Below are positions 6,115 to 9,304 of a DNA stretch of 9,304 nt, piece after piece; within the stretch, counting starts at the first letter, position 1; every line of letters starts with the position of its first letter. The notes beneath the pieces are model-generated. The model saw nothing but the letters and a program-made list of their open reading frames with translations, had not been told where the DNA came from and made no database searches. This DNA is from Chloroflexota bacterium (GTDB lineage: Bacteria > Chloroflexota > Chloroflexia > Chloroflexales > Kallotenuaceae). Where the stretch lies: contig JAFAYS010000193.1 of NCBI GenBank assembly GCA_019240175.1, positions 1-9,304 on the forward strand. Direction: 5' to 3'. A program made the translations under genes and the position numbers.

Positions 6115-6136
6115 GGCACGTTTATTGCGGCACGTT
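6115..6136. repeat. Direct repeat GGCACGTT with 14-bp period
   Basis: Two exact 8-bp copies start at 6115 and 6129, in the likely untranslated leader of the formate dehydrogenase gene. They could be protein-binding half sites in the DNA or in the RNA. The short length means chance cannot be excluded. Confidence 0.3.
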
Positions 6137-6204
6137 CCACTCACATTTTTGTCCTGATTTCACCAGCAACCTGAATCGTCCAGGAGCAGAAAGGGACACA
6201 CCCT

Positions 6205-9200
6205 ATGGACCCTCTGAGTAAACCGATTAGCCGCCGCGATGTGTTGCGCGGCGCGGCAGCGGGAGGCTTCGCGCTCGGCGGCGTGATGGCGTTCGGCGCG
6301 GATCTGGCGGCGGCCAAAGTTCACGCGCAGCGGCTCAAGATCGCCGGTGCCCGCGATGTGCCGAGCATCTGCCCGTACTGCGCGGTCGGCTGCGGCACGT
6401 TGATCAGCGTGAAGAAAGATGAGGCGACCGGACGCGATCGGATCATCAACATCGAGGGCAACCCCGACTCGCCGATCTCGGAGGGCAACTTGTGTCCCAA
6501 GGGCGCGGCCTCGCTCCAGCTGGCGGTCAACCCGCTGCGCTCGACCAAGGTCAAGTACCGTGCGCCGGGTGCGACCGAGTGGGAAGAAAAGCCGCTCGAT
6601 TGGGCGATGGAGCGGATCGCGCAGCTGGTGAAGGAGACGCGCGACCGGACTTTTACCGAGACCTACGCGACCAAGGACAAAGACGGCAACCCGGTGCAGA
6701 AGCAGGTCAACCACACGCTGGCGATCGGCTCGCTGGGCGGCGCGACGATGGACAACGAGTGGAACTATGTGCAGCTCAAGCTGATGCGTGCGCTGGGCGT
6801 TGTGTTCCTTGAAAATCAGGCCCGTATATGACACTCTAGCACGGTCCCAGGTCTGGGATCAAGCTATGGTCGTGGCGGCGCTACGACATTTCAACAAGAT
6901 CTGCAAAACTCCGATTTCATTATGATCATGGGCTCCAACTTTGCCGAGTGTCACCCGGTCGGCTTCCGCTGGGCGATGAAAGGCAAGGCCAGAGGTGCCA
7001 AAATCGTCCATATCGATCCGCGCTTCACGCGTACCTCGGCGATGGCCAATATCCACGCGCCGATCCGCGCCGGCTCCGATATCGTCTTCCTGGGCGGGCT
7101 GATCAACTATATCCTCAGCAACGACAAATTCTTCCGCGATTACGTCGTCAACTACACCAACGCGCCGACCCTGATCGACACGGCCTACCAGGATACCGAA
7201 GATCTGGACGGCGTTTTTTCCGGGCTGGCCGAGGATGCCCAGGGGCGGCGCTACGACCCCACGAGCTGGAAGTATCAGAGCGATGCGCCCGAAGGCCAGA
7301 ACCAGCCGCAGCCTGAGGTCGCCGAGGCGTCGTCGTTTTCGGCGCGTGTGGGCCGGCTGGTCGGTGGGCGGCCACGGCAAGACCTGACGCTGCAAGATCC
7401 CAACTGCGTTTTCCAGATTCTCAAGCGCCACTACGCCCGCTACACGCCCGAGATGGTCGAGCAGGCGACCGGCTGTCCGCAGGATGTGTTCGGGCGCGTG
7501 GCCGAGACGATCACCGAAAACTCGGGGCCGGATCGTACCGGCTGCGTGGTCTACGCCGTGGGCTGGACGCAGCATACTGTCGGCGTGCAGATCATTCGCG
7601 CGGCGACGATCCTGCAAACGCTGCTCGGTAACATCGGACGACCGGGCGGCGGCATTCTGGCCCTGCGCGGCCACGCCACGATCCGGGGCTCGACCGATAT
7701 TCCCACGCTCTACAACCTGCTGCCGGGCTACCTGAACACTCCCAGCGCGCTCAAAGCCCACGACGATCTGGGCGCATACCTGGAAGCCGAGGTCACGCCG
7801 ACCGCCTACTGGTCGAACATGCCCAAGTTTATGGTCTCGCTGCTCAAGGCCTGGTATGGCGACGCCGCCACCGCCGACAACGATTACGGCTATCGCTGGC
7901 AGCCCAAGATCGTCGGCGATCACTCGCATATGCCGATGTTTGTGCATATGGCCGAGGGCAAGATGGAAGGCTTCTTCGCCATGGGCCAGAATCCGGCGGT
8001 GGGTGGGCAGAACGCGGGCTTCCAGCGTCAGGCGCTGGCCAAGCTCAAATGGATGGTCGTGCGCGATCTGTTCGAGACCGAGACCGCCAGCTTCTGGAAG
8101 GATTCGCCCGAGGTCAAAGACGGCAAGCTGAATCCGGCCACTATCCAGACCGAGGTCTTCTTCCTGCCCGCCGCCGCCGCGCCCGAGATGGACGGCTCGT
8201 ACACCAACACCCAGCGGCTGATCCAGTGGCACGACAAGGCCGTCGATCCGCCCGACGATGCGCGCTCCGACATCTGGTTTACGGTGCATCTGGGGCTGCG
8301 GCTCAAGGAGCTGTATGCGGACAGCGCCAATCCGCGCGACGACGGCATTAGAGCGCTGACCTGGGACTACATCGACGAGGAAGAAAACGCGCAGTGGCTG
8401 ATCAAAGATGAGCCGTCGGCTGAGCGGATCGTCAAGGAGGTCAACGGCTACTTCGTCGACACGGGCAAGCCTGTGCGCGGCTTTGGCGATCTCAAGGACG
8501 ACGGCACCACCGCCTGCGGCAGCTGGATCTACTCCGGCATCTTCGCGCCTGACGCCGAGCATCCTGACGGCGTGAACCGCGCGGCGGCGCGCGAAAAAGG
8601 CCGCTGGATCTCGCCGAAGTGGGCCTTCGCCTGGCCTGCCAATCGTCATCTGATGTACAACCGCGCCTCAGCCGATCCCGCGGGCAACCCCTGGCCCAAG
8701 GAGGCGCGACTGGCCCAGGAGTTCGATCCGAGCGGCCAGTCCAAGGGCTTTGTCTGGTGGGACCCCAACGGCGAGACGCAGGACGCGCAGGGCAACATCA
8801 CACGCGGCAAATGGGTCGGCATCGAGGGCGAAGTTCCCGACTTTCCCACGACCAAAGCGCCGACCACCGCAGCCAAGCCCAACGGCGTCGGTCTGGACTT
8901 CCACAGCGGTGCCGATCCGTTCATCATGAAGGCCGACGGCAAAGCCTGGCTCTTCGCGCCGTCCGGCCTGACCGACGGGCCGCTGCCGACGCACTACGAG
9001 CCCGCCGAGTCGCCGGTGGAGAATAGCCTCTACAAGCAGCAGAATAATCCGGTCTTCAAGCGCTACGACGTCGAGGGCAATCGCCTGGCTGAGCCCGGCG
9101 ATCCGGCCTATCCCTACGTGCTGTCGACCTATCGTTTGACGGAGCATCATCTGAGCGGCACGATGAGCCGCTGGGTGCCCTGGCTGGCCGAGCTACAGCC

Positions 9201-9304
9201 CGAGCTGTTCATCGAGATGAGTCCCGAACTGGCTCAAGAGAAAGGCATCAGCAACACGCAGTTTGTCACAGTTTCAACGCCGCGCGGCTCGATCCGGGCT
9301 AAAG
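6205..9304 (+). CDS. fdnG: Selenocysteine-containing formate dehydrogenase alpha subunit (FdnG/FdoG type), 3'-truncated by window edge
   Basis: The frame is open from the ATG at 6205 to the right edge, 1033 codons, apart from the TGA at 6829-6831, read here as selenocysteine 209. It oxidises formate to CO2 and passes electrons through Fe-S centres to the beta subunit and the quinone pool. SRRDVLRG (residues 9-16) plus an Ala/Gly-rich stretch is a Tat signal, so the enzyme acts outside the membrane. A [4Fe-4S] ligand set CPYCAVGC...CPKG (C56, C59, C63, C97) follows. NQARI-U-H (U209, H210) is the active site, as in E. coli NQARV-U-H. Molybdopterin-binding segments include MGSNFAECHPVGFRWAM, HIDPRFTRTSAMANIHAPIR, GWTQHTVGVQIIRAATILQ, GNIGRPGGGILALRGHATI and MGQNPAVGGQN. 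The end of the window (LSPELAQEKGISNTQFVTV-like) is the start of the C-terminal cofactor domain, so about 100 more residues are expected; the protein would be longer than E. coli FdnG (1015). Beta and gamma subunit genes probably follow outside the window. AAGGG at 6190-6194 is the ribosome site. Confidence 0.96.
6829..6831 (+). other. UGA codon recoded as selenocysteine 209
   Basis: The TGA is preceded by ENQARI and followed by His in the same frame, the same context as the active-site Sec of E. coli FdnG/FdoG. The downstream frame continues for more than 820 codons with conserved formate dehydrogenase sequence. Translation needs SelB and tRNA-Sec. A nonsense mutation in a decaying gene is much less likely, given the adjacent SECIS and the absence of other disruptions. 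Confidence 0.95.
6837..6866 (+). promoter_or_regulatory. Bacterial SECIS element (SelB-binding hairpin)
   Basis: GGTCCC (6843-6848) and GGGATC (6855-6860) form a 6-bp stem with one G-U pair around the loop AGGTCT (6849-6854). A lower TAGC/GCTA stem (6837-6840, 6863-6866) is separated from it by a small internal loop. The loop sequence is that of the E. coli fdhF SECIS, and its distance from the UGA (17 nt) is also the same. The element lies inside the coding sequence and encodes the residues directly after Sec209. Confidence 0.9.

Noticed and set aside
5943..6140. N-terminal extension of the DUF488 protein to the ATG at 6140
   Set aside because: It runs through the dyads and tandem repeat and has no conserved sequence; DUF488 proteins begin near the TIG motif.
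6205..6831. A complete 208-residue truncated formate dehydrogenase or pseudogene
   Set aside because: The TGA is at the Sec site and is followed by a SECIS hairpin and an uninterrupted family-matching frame.
6859..8649. Long open frame of 596 codons on the minus strand
   Set aside because: It is antisense to the formate dehydrogenase coding sequence, shows no recognisable family, and is a by-product of high third-position GC in the real gene.

Overview
The window looks like chromosomal DNA of a GC-rich bacterium. Gene spacing, codon choice, a selenoprotein formate dehydrogenase and GC-rich intergenic hairpins of the 'cccctcgcc...ggcgagggg' type suggest Chloroflexota (Chloroflexia or Thermomicrobia-like). 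This placement is an inference of moderate strength. There is no rRNA, tRNA, CRISPR array, integrase or transposase in the window.

Layout. (1) 1-2164, minus strand: a large superfamily 2 DEAH-box helicase of the YprA/MrfA type with a DUF1998-like C-terminus, cut by the left edge. (2) 2165-2336: divergent intergenic region with a TATACT/AGTATA dyad. (3) 2337-3326, plus strand: a small winged-helix protein, then a small lipoprotein with a duplicated 16-residue unit, closed by a perfect 10-bp hairpin. (4) 3431-4195, plus: a WecG/TagA/CpsF glycosyltransferase that appears to be leaderless and whose tail runs into A-rich repeat DNA. (5) 4196-4371: a nested GC-rich inverted-repeat element, then a Fur-box-like palindrome just before the next start. 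(6) 4372-5460, plus: a NarX/DesK-class sensor histidine kinase with almost no extracytoplasmic domain. (7) 5496-5942, minus: a DUF488 protein convergent with the kinase. (8) 5943-6204: a 262-bp divergent regulatory region, visibly less GC-rich than its surroundings and dense in dyads and direct repeats. (9) 6205 to the right edge, plus: the catalytic alpha subunit of a Tat-exported, selenocysteine-containing formate dehydrogenase of the FdnG/FdoG type.

The main point for an annotator is the formate dehydrogenase. A conventional gene caller would end it at 6831 as a 208-residue protein and lose the rest. The TGA at 6829-6831 sits exactly where the active-site selenocysteine belongs. A hairpin follows with the AGGTCT loop of the E. 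coli SECIS element at the same 17-nt spacing, and the frame then stays open, with family sequence, to the end of the window. The organism should therefore encode SelA, SelB, SelC and SelD elsewhere; none is in the window.

The genes do not form one pathway. The formate dehydrogenase is respiratory. The kinase could control a redox or metal response but has no response regulator beside it. The helicase is probably a DNA-repair enzyme, and the glycosyltransferase probably works on a surface polymer. I see no convincing new multi-gene system. The less ordinary signals are the Sec/SECIS site, the structured region upstream of the formate dehydrogenase, and the Fur-like operator before the kinase.
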